10,940 bases of DNA from a candidate division WWE3 bacterium RIFOXYD1_FULL_39_9 (GTDB taxonomy: Bacteria > Patescibacteriota > WWE3 > UBA101185 > UBA10185), in contig MEWG01000019.1 of the NCBI GenBank assembly GCA_001773295.1, positions 9,845 to 20,784 of the forward strand, read 5' to 3'. Shown one piece after another: positions 1 to 5,830 of the stretch. Every line of letters begins with the position of its first letter. Position 1 is the stretch's first letter. The notes under the pieces are model-generated. The model had not been told where the DNA came from. It did not search any database and saw only the letters and a program-made list of their open reading frames with translations. Made by a program: the position numbers and the translations under genes.

Positions 1-116
1 TTCATTGAGTGTTTGTGACCAAGCCAAAACATCTGCACCTCAGGGTTGTTTTCCTGCAAAAATTTTATTATCGGCATAGCAGAACTGTGATGTCCGCCTG
101 TTAAAACTAATTTCAT
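1..116 (-). CDS. murG: MurG-like UDP-GlcNAc:lipid I N-acetylglucosaminyltransferase, N-terminal fragment
   Basis: Only the first 38 codons are inside the window; the rest lies beyond position 1. MurG is a membrane-associated GT28 glycosyltransferase that adds GlcNAc to lipid I to give lipid II on the cytoplasmic face. The fragment starts MKLVLTGGHHSSAMP, which resembles the N-terminal glycine-rich loop of MurG (usually GGTGGH followed by a Pro/Ala-rich helix start). The TGGH core is kept, with His9 at the place of the conserved His, but the two preceding glycines are Val-Leu. The start is the ATG at 116; no Shine-Dalgarno site precedes it, but a TATAAT box does. It is the last gene seen in the mraY-ftsW-murG order typical of the dcw cluster, 36 bases after ftsW. 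Family assignment rests on a short segment plus context, so another GT28-type transferase is possible. Confidence 0.72.
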   Translation of the reverse strand, partial: MKLVLTGGHHSSAMPIIKFLQENNPEVQMFWLGHKHSM

Positions 117-123
117 CAACGTT

Positions 124-129
124 ATTATA
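124..129 (-). promoter_or_regulatory. Candidate -10 box (TATAAT) immediately upstream of murG
   Basis: Read on the minus strand, a perfect TATAAT occupies 129 to 124 and is followed by seven bases and the murG ATG at 116. A sigma-70-type promoter using this box would start transcription at or one base before the ATG, giving a leaderless or near-leaderless mRNA. No TTGACA-like -35 box is visible at 16-18 bases upstream, and the region is very AT-rich, so this is a candidate only. It would allow murG to be transcribed separately from the genes upstream of it. Confidence 0.42.
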
Positions 130-152
130 TATTTTTATTGAGGATGACGCAC

Positions 153-1337
153 TTATTCGGTGCTGGTTCTATCAATATTGGCAAGCAAACCCAGCCCCAT
201 AAGTGTAAACAGCAAAGAAGAACCTCCGTATGAAATAAGCGGCAAAGTTACGCCGGTATAAGGGATCATGCCTGTATTTGAAGTAACGTGGATTAACAGC
301 TGAAGTCCGATCCAAGAAGTAACACCGACAGCAATTAATGATTCTTCCGAACTTACCGCTCTTTTTGCAATTGTTAGACCTTTAAATATCAGGAGACCGT
401 AACAAAACAAAAGTACCGAAACTCCCACAAAGCCGAACTCCTCGCCTACAATAGCAAAAGTGGCATCGGAAGCAATTTCAGGAGTATACCCATATTTCTG
501 CCGTGACTGGCCCAATCCTTTGCCAAAAAAACCTCCGGAACCAAGAGCTATCTTGGCCTGTTTAATTTGATAATCTTCTTCCTGATTCAGAGTCGTTTGA
601 TTGCTCTTGAAGAAAGTCATTAATCTTTCTCGACGGTATGGCGTAGTCATAATGAATAAAAACGCCATGAAAAGCATAATAGGAAAGAGCAAAAACAACG
701 GTTTAAGCGTGGCTCCCGAAGTAATATACATTAACGTCCCTATAATAAAGACTGTTACCGACGTGGACATGTTTGGTTGAAGAATTATAAGAGCTGAAAA
801 AAACCCTGCGCCGAGCAGATAGTACCAAAATGGCTGATATTTCTTTTTGAAGCTCCTGGAGAGTTGAACTGCTAAAAATATTGTCAAAGTAAGTTTAGCT
901 AACTCCGACGGCTGAAATCCTAACTCCCCTATTATCGGGATTTGCGGAAACGGTGGTGGGTTGAAATAAAACCATCTGTTGGCTGCATTCTCACACCTTG
1001 CAAAAATAATTGCGTTTTCACAGGGAAGGAAACTGGCAATCATTAATATAAATAGAAAAACAGCTGTAACAATGTAAAAAAACTTATTTAATTTTAAAAA
1101 ACGTAAAATATCAAATTTGTAAGTTATAAAAAAACCAACTAACCCAACAACAGTCCATGCAATGTGATATAAGAAAAACCTACTTGCGTCACCATAAATT
1201 TTAAGAGATTGTACAGTAGTCGAGTTAAAAATTACTATTATTCCAAAAAGTAGAAAGCCGGCTATTAAAAAAATTAGGGACTTATCTTCATTATGAGATA
1301 TTGATATAATTTTTTGGGCTGGTTTCTTTTTGTACAT
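153..1337 (-). CDS. ftsW: FtsW-type SEDS peptidoglycan glycosyltransferase (394 aa)
   Basis: FtsW is a polytopic membrane enzyme that polymerises lipid II into glycan strands at the division septum together with a class B penicillin-binding protein. The SEDS signature is near perfect at residues 354-374 (NTGMIPYTGVTLPLISYGGS, then S). Other family motifs are FQPSELAKL (141-149), YRRERLMTFF (about 234-243) and the stretch around GLGQSRQKYGYTPE (274-287) followed by Asp291, which aligns with the catalytic Asp of FtsW/RodA. About ten hydrophobic segments are evident. FtsW is preferred over RodA because mraY lies 9 bases upstream and murG downstream. Oddities: the usual QPD motif reads QPN (Asn189), and the extracytoplasmic loop before the ANRW motif carries the doublet CENA (106-109) and CENA (115-118). 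The start is the ATG at 1337; a weak TAGTCT box, overlapping the mraY stop, ends six bases before it. Confidence 0.94.
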   Translation of the reverse strand: MYKKKPAQKIISISHNEDKSLIFLIAGFLLFGIIVIFNSTTVQSLKIYGDASRFFLYHIAWTVVGLVGFFITYKFDILRFLKLNKFFYIVTAVFLFILMIASFLPCENAIIFARCENAANRWFYFNPPPFPQIPIIGELGFQPSELAKLTLTIFLAVQLSRSFKKKYQPFWYYLLGAGFFSALIILQPNMSTSVTVFIIGTLMYITSGATLKPLFLLFPIMLFMAFLFIMTTPYRRERLMTFFKSNQTTLNQEEDYQIKQAKIALGSGGFFGKGLGQSRQKYGYTPEIASDATFAIVGEEFGFVGVSVLLFCYGLLIFKGLTIAKRAVSSEESLIAVGVTSWIGLQLLIHVTSNTGMIPYTGVTLPLISYGGSSLLFTLMGLGLLANIDRTSTE

Positions 1338-1346
1338 TTGAAAAGA

Positions 1347-2423
1347 CTACAACAAAGCGATAAACAATCCAAATAATCCAAATATCATCCCAAATATCCA
1401 AAATCTCAACGCGACCTTGGATTCAGGCCAACCCAATTGCTCAAAGTGGTGGTGAATTGGGGCCATCCTAAATAGTCTTTTCCTAGTCAATTTGACACTG
1501 AACTGTTGGAGCGGGCTTGTAACACCATCGACAAGAAATACTAACCCGATGAAAATAAAAGCAACTTCTCTGTGTGTAACAACCGCAAGAACAGCTAAAA
1601 CTGCGCCTAACACATGGGAGCCTACATTACCCATCATAATTCTGGCCGGAAAAACATTAAAGTATAAAAACGGCAATAAAGCTCCTACAAACGAAGCACA
1701 AAATCCTGCGAGCGAGTTGTAACCGAGCGAACGTGATATTGCCCAAAAAGTTAAAAACGCAATAAGTGCTAAACCACCTGCCAGCCCATCCAAGCCATCT
1801 GTAAATGCAACTGCATTCAATACTGCAATAAAAAACAGAAATATAAATATAGGATAAAGAAAACCTAAATGTATGTTTCCAAGTAAAGGCATCCAGATAT
1901 AATCCCAACCCAACTTGAAATATGCCCAATAGGCCATGAAGCCGCCTATTAAACCTTGGATGATAAATTTCTGATATGTTTCCAATCCGGACCCTCCGGC
2001 ACTTCCAACAACTCTCGAAAATTCTTTGAACGCTGCCCAAGGTCTGAAAGCTTTTAGGAAATTGAGAATACCCCAAGACTTTGTCACATTTATTTTGAAC
2101 TCAAATAACGCGGGAAGACCGGATTTTTTATATACTTTCGTGAAGTCTTCCAGTAAACCCAACAGCCCGGAAACCAATGCAATAAAAATTGGAAGTAAAG
2201 TCTGAGTTCTAGAACGGTTTAATACTAATGTAATTACTGCAACAGCTAGCACAAAAACCAAACCACCCATTGTAGGTATTCCCTGCTTATGTTCGTGTAC
2301 GCGACTAACTTCGCCCATATTGAATTTATAAACGAAATTTATCCAAAAGGGGTACAGTCCAAAACTTATAAAGAAAGTTAAAAATAATAATAAAAGGTCT
2401 ATTCTAATTCCTAAATAGTCCAT
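1347..2423 (-). CDS. mraY: MraY-like phospho-MurNAc-pentapeptide transferase with altered acidic motifs (358 aa)
   Basis: MraY moves phospho-MurNAc-pentapeptide from its UDP carrier to undecaprenyl phosphate at the cytoplasmic membrane face, making lipid I. Family hallmarks are GIPTMGG (48-54), NAVAFTDGLDGLAGGL (203-218, with Asp209 and Asp212), the MGxVGS motif (264-269) and APIHHHFEQLGWPESKVALRFW (321-342, the MraY-specific HHH motif at 324-326). About ten membrane segments are expected. Two normally conserved residues differ: the DDxxK motif reads ED at Glu92-Asp93, and MGDVGS reads MGNVGS with Asn266 in place of the Mg-binding Asp (Asp267 in E. coli). Both changes are clear in the codons (GAA, AAT). 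A cytoplasmic insert of about 45 residues (roughly 101-146, basic and aromatic) separates the first acidic motif from the next helix. The start is the ATG at 2423, one base after the murA-like stop, so translation is probably coupled. Family is certain; normal MraY activity is not. Confidence 0.92.
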   Translation of the reverse strand: MDYLGIRIDLLLLFLTFFISFGLYPFWINFVYKFNMGEVSRVHEHKQGIPTMGGLVFVLAVAVITLVLNRSRTQTLLPIFIALVSGLLGLLEDFTKVYKKSGLPALFEFKINVTKSWGILNFLKAFRPWAAFKEFSRVVGSAGGSGLETYQKFIIQGLIGGFMAYWAYFKLGWDYIWMPLLGNIHLGFLYPIFIFLFFIAVLNAVAFTDGLDGLAGGLALIAFLTFWAISRSLGYNSLAGFCASFVGALLPFLYFNVFPARIMMGNVGSHVLGAVLAVLAVVTHREVAFIFIGLVFLVDGVTSPLQQFSVKLTRKRLFRMAPIHHHFEQLGWPESKVALRFWIFGMIFGLFGLFIALL

Positions 2424-2424
2424 A

Positions 2425-3747
2425 TCAATTTATTCGCAAATTTGCTCCCAAACTGATCAACTTATCAAAAAAGGCTTCTATACTTTCGTACCCTGTTTCG
2501 TAGCCATGTATTTCGGTTCGGCCTTCTGCAGCAATACCGGCTATAACCATCATGTTGAAAAACCTATAATCTATTATATGCATTTTTTCACCTTTTAGCT
2601 TAGTGGGTCCAATGATTCGAGCAATCGTTGACGGCTCGCCCATTTTTTCAAAATCATAAGAATCGTCGCTTATTACCGGTAAAACTCCGATCGAAGACGG
2701 CTTGATTAGTTCGATTTTCGCACCGATTCTATTAAGATCTTTTGTAAATTCCAACCTATCAACATAAACTGTATCGTGAATCAAGCTTGTTCCTTCCGCC
2801 TGTGTAAGAAGCAGTGTTGCGTACGACATCCAGTCGGGAACAAAACCCGGACTTGGTGAAATATTTAATTCAGTTGCCTGAAAGTTTCCTCCGCTGTGCC
2901 AAATTCGCAACTCATCCCGAGAAAACTCGAAATTAGCACCTATTTTCGTCAAAAAGTTAACAAATGCTGTGAGCGCAAATTTATCAATTTTCTTAATAAC
3001 AATATTTCCATTAGTTAATAGAGCTGCGGCTGTAAAAGCAGCCACCTCGGCTTTATCTGACATAACTTCATAGCGCGTGCTCTTAAAAATATTTGTTCCC
3101 GTAACTTTTATTTTCCTCGGCTCTACTCTCTCAACATTCGCTCCCATCTGATTGCAGAATTTTATTAAGTCGTCAATTTCCGGCTCTTCTGAAGCATTGT
3201 TAATTGATGTCTCGCCTTGAACAAACAATGAAGAAAGAATCGCATTGTCTGTGCCCATATGTGTCGTAGTTCTAAATGCAATATCCGACGCATGTATTTT
3301 ATCTGTAGAAAGGTGGAGGTAGTTTTCATCCTCTTCCACGTTAATTCCTAAGGACTTCCATGTCGTAACAATTCTATTTGTCGGTGATGGTGTAAAAGCG
3401 GATGATTTATATTTTGGGATTGAAGCTTTCCCGAATCTAAATAAAAGTGGTCCGGCCAGTAAAAATGTAGACCTATATCTAGAACCTATATCATGAGGGA
3501 TTATATAAGTGTTTAGATTGGCACCATTAACCATTAAAGAGTTATGTCTGACCCAATCTGCCTTTCCGCCGATACTTCTAATCATTTCAAGGTCAACATA
3601 GATACTTTCCAATCTGGGTACGTTTTCTATATAAATGTCTTCGTTTGAAAAAAGTGAGGCAAAAATGATCTTTAAAGCAGAATTCCTAGCCCCAGAAGCT
3701 GTTACTGAGCCAAAGAGTGGTTTACATCCGTCTATTAAAATAGGCAT
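2425..3747 (-). CDS. murA: MurA-like enolpyruvyltransferase lacking the catalytic-loop cysteine (440 aa)
   Basis: The protein follows the MurA fold end to end. MurA transfers enolpyruvate from PEP to UDP-GlcNAc in the cytoplasm, the first committed peptidoglycan step. Matches include ENVPRLESI (41-49), Arg92 in the SRYRST stretch, the EPEIDDL stretch (188-194), PDW with Asp305 at the place of the catalytic Asp, LTQAEGTSLIHDTVYVDR (314-331) and Arg395 in the DYR stretch. Length is normal (E. coli 419 aa). The active site is nonetheless changed. The SGAKN motif reads SGARN, so Arg21 replaces the key Lys22. The mobile loop normally containing PGGC and IGARP is IPKYKSSAFTPSPTNR (110-125), without the Cys and without the usual Asp substitute. 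The only cysteines are Cys8 and Cys198. It could be a working but unusual MurA, a paralogue with another substrate, or a non-catalytic relative. The ATG at 3747 lies one base after the secG stop; the TGA stop lies one base before mraY. Confidence 0.8.
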   Translation of the reverse strand: MPILIDGCKPLFGSVTASGARNSALKIIFASLFSNEDIYIENVPRLESIYVDLEMIRSIGGKADWVRHNSLMVNGANLNTYIIPHDIGSRYRSTFLLAGPLLFRFGKASIPKYKSSAFTPSPTNRIVTTWKSLGINVEEDENYLHLSTDKIHASDIAFRTTTHMGTDNAILSSLFVQGETSINNASEEPEIDDLIKFCNQMGANVERVEPRKIKVTGTNIFKSTRYEVMSDKAEVAAFTAAALLTNGNIVIKKIDKFALTAFVNFLTKIGANFEFSRDELRIWHSGGNFQATELNISPSPGFVPDWMSYATLLLTQAEGTSLIHDTVYVDRLEFTKDLNRIGAKIELIKPSSIGVLPVISDDSYDFEKMGEPSTIARIIGPTKLKGEKMHIIDYRFFNMMVIAGIAAEGRTEIHGYETGYESIEAFFDKLISLGANLRIN

Positions 3748-3748
3748 A

Positions 3749-3973
3749 CTAGGATAGGATTACTATAAGCAGGGAATTTGTTATAAGAAGCGCTGAAAAG
3801 ACTATTGTTAGTATAAAAACTAGCTTCTCCACACCCCTTCTTGACCTATACGCAGTAAATGCGCTACCAACACCTGCAGCAAGTCCTTTGCCTTTTGACT
3901 GTATCAGAATCAGCACAACTATCGCCAAGGTTAAAATGATTTGTGTTGTCTTTGATATTAATAGTAAATCCAT
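3749..3973 (-). CDS. secG: SecG preprotein translocase subunit (74 aa)
   Basis: SecG is the small third subunit of the SecYEG channel and assists SecA-driven export across the cytoplasmic membrane. The protein has two hydrophobic segments (about 9-25 and 51-72) joined by a glycine-rich cytoplasmic loop, with the pattern LILIQSKGKGLAAGVGSAF (21-39) then YRSRRGVEKLVF (42-53), typical of compact SecG proteins. The ATG at 3973 is chosen: it is one base after the upstream stop and gives the short N-terminus normal for SecG. A TTG at 4000 in the same frame would add nine residues inside the upstream gene and is less likely. Cotranscription with cell-wall genes is plausible because envelope enzymes and secreted proteins depend on Sec. 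Confidence 0.86.
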   Translation of the reverse strand: MDLLLISKTTQIILTLAIVVLILIQSKGKGLAAGVGSAFTAYRSRRGVEKLVFILTIVFSALLITNSLLIVILS

Positions 3974-3974
3974 A

Positions 3975-4385
3975 TTATTTCTTGCTGGCCAACCATTCAA
4001 AAAAGTTGAATATGACTGTCAACAACAACGTTCCTACTGCCCCAGCCCATAGAGCTGTTAAGTTTTTTGATGGTAACACAAAACCGAAAATTATCAAATT
4101 GGGCGTTACGGCACTTTGAATAGAAAATTGAGGAATAATCACGGCAATAATGTTAAATGTAATGAAGTTCATCACAAAAAAGATGAGTAAATAAACGAAC
4201 CCATCGTTGGGTAGTGAAAGCATCTGCAACAGAGATCTCAAGTATCTATTTAGAATGGATAAAGCGAGGGCAACTAATATAAAGTCTCTTACAGGATCTT
4301 CAAAGCTAAAAGGCTCTAAAAAGTATTGGATAACATATAGCGTGATGTAAGTGAAAACAAAAGATCTTAAGAATGCTTTAAGCAT
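3975..4385 (-). CDS. Small integral membrane protein, YvlD/phage-holin-4 type (136 aa)
   Basis: Four hydrophobic segments are visible (about 5-23, 33-57, 60-84 and 108-131). The motif NRYLRSLLQMLSLP (46-59), followed by a membrane segment, resembles the N-x-x-[IL]-R-P-[IL]-x-x-[IL]-x-[IL]-P pattern of the YvlD-like family, often annotated as phage holin family 4. Members are chromosomal, widespread and mostly of unknown function; the holin name does not imply a prophage, and no phage genes are nearby. The start is the ATG at 4385; an in-frame TTG at 4400 would overlap uvrC and is rejected. A perfect TATAAT box ends six bases before this ATG. The gene ends one base before secG. Its place between uvrC and secG suggests only shared transcription. 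Family assignment is by pattern and topology, so moderate. Confidence 0.66.
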   Translation of the reverse strand: MLKAFLRSFVFTYITLYVIQYFLEPFSFEDPVRDFILVALALSILNRYLRSLLQMLSLPNDGFVYLLIFFVMNFITFNIIAVIIPQFSIQSAVTPNLIIFGFVLPSKNLTALWAGAVGTLLLTVIFNFFEWLASKK

Positions 4386-4391
4386 AATATA

Positions 4392-4397
4392 ATTATA
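4392..4397 (-). promoter_or_regulatory. Candidate -10 box (TATAAT) overlapping the uvrC stop
   Basis: On the minus strand, TATAAT runs from 4397 to 4392 and contains the TAA stop codon of uvrC. It is followed by exactly six bases and then the ATG at 4385, so the A of the ATG would be the expected +1. This would give the YvlD-like, secG, murA-like, mraY and ftsW genes a leaderless transcript independent of uvrC. No convincing -35 box is visible. Confidence 0.45.
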
Positions 4398-5760
4398 CAA
4401 TTTTCTGTTCGATGCGTATTTTTTGAAGTCTTAATTTATGGTGGTAACTTTGTGCAAACCGGTGGGCCTCATCCCTGAGTCTGATAATTAGGTTAAGCCC
4501 TGCTGAATCCTTGGGATACTTTAACTCAACATAACCGAATTCATCCTTGAAGACTAATATTTCCTCTTTCTTCGCCAGACCGACCAGAGGAACAGACACA
4601 TTTAACTGACTCATTACTTCAAGTGCTGCTCCCACTTGTCCTTTACCGCCATCAACGACAATTAAATCAGGTTTTGGCCAAACCTTATCATCTGAACGTT
4701 CGAAAGTATTTTTCAATCTTCTAGTTAAGACTTCCTTCATCATTTGAAAATCATCTGGTGTTGCACTTAGTTTTATTTTAAATTTTCTATACTCTTTTTT
4801 GTTAATCCTACCGTTTACTGCAACAACCATAGAACCGACTGCTTCTTTGCCGGAAATATTTGAAATATCGTAACACTCTATTCTGTTTGGCACACCATCA
4901 AGAACCGGCAATATTACTGCTAAATCGTTGATCGCTCTATCTGCAATATCGTTGATCAAGTAAGGATTATTAATATACTCCTCTGATCTCCTAAATTTTT
5001 GGCTTACATACTTGTACTTGGCAATGATATCTCTGATTCTGGCTGCATTTTCATAGTCCTGCTTTTTTGAATAAGCATTCATCTCTATCTCCATATTTTT
5101 TACCACTCTTGTACTGCCGCCATTTAACACTTTCTTTATAGTTTCAATGTTCTTTTTGTATCCAAGTAAATCTTTTTCCGAATAATTAATACATGGTGCC
5201 GGACATAGTCCCAAGTCTCCAAATAAACACGGACGTCCCAATTTGTGATATCTATTAAATTTTGCCGGATCACAATCTCTAAAAGGAAAAATCTTTCTAA
5301 GTGCTCTCACGATATATTTGGCTGTAGTGCCGTTCGGATAAGGTCCAAACAATAAATCGTTTTTTTGAGCATCAGTTTCCCTTATTGTTAGGACTTTCGG
5401 TAATAAAACTGTACTATCGCCGATCTTGGCCTTTTCTTTTCTTATTGCGATGTATATGTAGGATTTATCGTCCTTCTGAATTATGTTGTATTTTGGTCTG
5501 TGTTTTTTTATTAAAGCAGCCTCTAACACAAACGCTTCAAGTTCCGATTGAACTTCTACGTACTCGATGTCTTCGATTCTTTGTACTAGCGCAAAAGTTT
5601 TGGAATTTGGGTCAAGATCGGCATGAAAATAAGAACCTACTCGGTCCCTTAGCCTCTTTGCCTTTCCAACATATATCACAACACCGGAGCTGTTTTTGAA
5701 AAGATAAACTCCGGGAGCACTTGGTAAATTTTGAACTGTTTTTATAACCTGATCTTTCAC
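4393..5760 (-). CDS. uvrC: UvrC excinuclease subunit without the C-terminal HhH domain (455 aa)
   Basis: UvrC makes the 3' and 5' incisions in nucleotide-excision repair after UvrA/UvrB find damage. In order: a GIY-YIG nuclease domain (about 13-92, GVYLF at 17-21, IYVG at 29-32, Glu80 in LEAALIKKHRPKYNI); a four-Cys cluster (Cys163, 178, 186, 190, spacing close to the E. coli Fe-S cysteines); a UVR segment for UvrB contact (about 222-256); and the RNase H-like C-terminal nuclease with Asp298 (CYDISNISG), Asp370 (VVDGGKGQ) and His433 (RDEAHRFA). The protein stops about 22 residues after that His, whereas typical UvrC (about 600 aa) continues into a double helix-hairpin-helix DNA-binding module. 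The next gene starts seven bases later, so no displaced HhH exon or frameshift remnant is present. The start codon is GTG at 5760, with a TGCTAAAAT box just upstream. Confidence 0.92.
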   Translation of the reverse strand: MKDQVIKTVQNLPSAPGVYLFKNSSGVVIYVGKAKRLRDRVGSYFHADLDPNSKTFALVQRIEDIEYVEVQSELEAFVLEAALIKKHRPKYNIIQKDDKSYIYIAIRKEKAKIGDSTVLLPKVLTIRETDAQKNDLLFGPYPNGTTAKYIVRALRKIFPFRDCDPAKFNRYHKLGRPCLFGDLGLCPAPCINYSEKDLLGYKKNIETIKKVLNGGSTRVVKNMEIEMNAYSKKQDYENAARIRDIIAKYKYVSQKFRRSEEYINNPYLINDIADRAINDLAVILPVLDGVPNRIECYDISNISGKEAVGSMVVAVNGRINKKEYRKFKIKLSATPDDFQMMKEVLTRRLKNTFERSDDKVWPKPDLIVVDGGKGQVGAALEVMSQLNVSVPLVGLAKKEEILVFKDEFGYVELKYPKDSAGLNLIIRLRDEAHRFAQSYHHKLRLQKIRIEQKIV

Positions 5761-5766
5761 AGTAGT

Positions 5767-5775
5767 ATTTTAGCA
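5767..5775 (-). promoter_or_regulatory. Candidate extended -10 (TGCTAAAAT) for the uvrC operon
   Basis: On the minus strand the bases 5775 to 5767 read TGCTAAAAT, an extended -10 element (TGN plus a five-of-six match to TATAAT). Six bases follow, then the GTG start of uvrC at 5760, which would therefore be +1. The geometry predicts a leaderless mRNA for uvrC and possibly the whole run toward murG. An extended -10 can work without a -35 box, and none is seen. It sits in the 70-base divergent gap shared with the plus-strand gene. Confidence 0.45.
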
Positions 5776-5817
5776 GTTTATGGCTATAGGATCATAAAAT
5801 AGAAGGTGTTTTTCATG

Positions 5818-5823
5818 TAAAAT
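5818..5823 (+). promoter_or_regulatory. Candidate -10 box (TAAAAT) for the transglutaminase-like gene
   Basis: TAAAAT at 5818-5823 is followed by seven bases and the ATG at 5831, so transcription would begin at or just before the start codon. A second TAAAAT at 5795-5800 is the alternative and would give a leader of roughly 24 bases. The AAGGAA at 5824-5829 is only one base from the ATG, too close for a normal Shine-Dalgarno site, which favours the leaderless reading. The -35 region shows nothing recognisable. Confidence 0.33.
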
Positions 5824-5830
5824 AAGGAAT

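Noticed and set aside
1657..2076. Second open minus-strand frame of 139 codons inside mraY
   Set aside because: The mraY frame carries all family motifs through this stretch, and the alternative frame reads like a frame-shifted copy of it.
3974..4000. Upstream TTG starts for secG (4000), the YvlD-like gene (4400) and uvrA (10552)
   Set aside because: Each adds only three to nine residues; for secG and the YvlD-like gene this would also overlap the upstream gene. ATG codons just downstream fit the family N-termini and the promoter or coupling geometry better.
3975..4385. Prophage remnant suggested by a holin-family membrane protein
   Set aside because: No endolysin, capsid, integrase or attachment site is nearby, and this family is mostly chromosomal despite its name.
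4330..4395. Frameshift or nonsense mutation cutting off the UvrC C-terminus
   Set aside because: The downstream DNA encodes the YvlD-like protein in another frame, and no HhH-like sequence is left in any frame, so the short UvrC looks native.
5815..5820. ATG-TAA minimal start-stop frame, with AAGGTG seven bases before it, ahead of the transglutaminase-like gene
   Set aside because: It could be a regulatory start-stop element, but its TAA is the beginning of the TAAAAT box proposed as the -10. If that promoter is used, the element is not transcribed.
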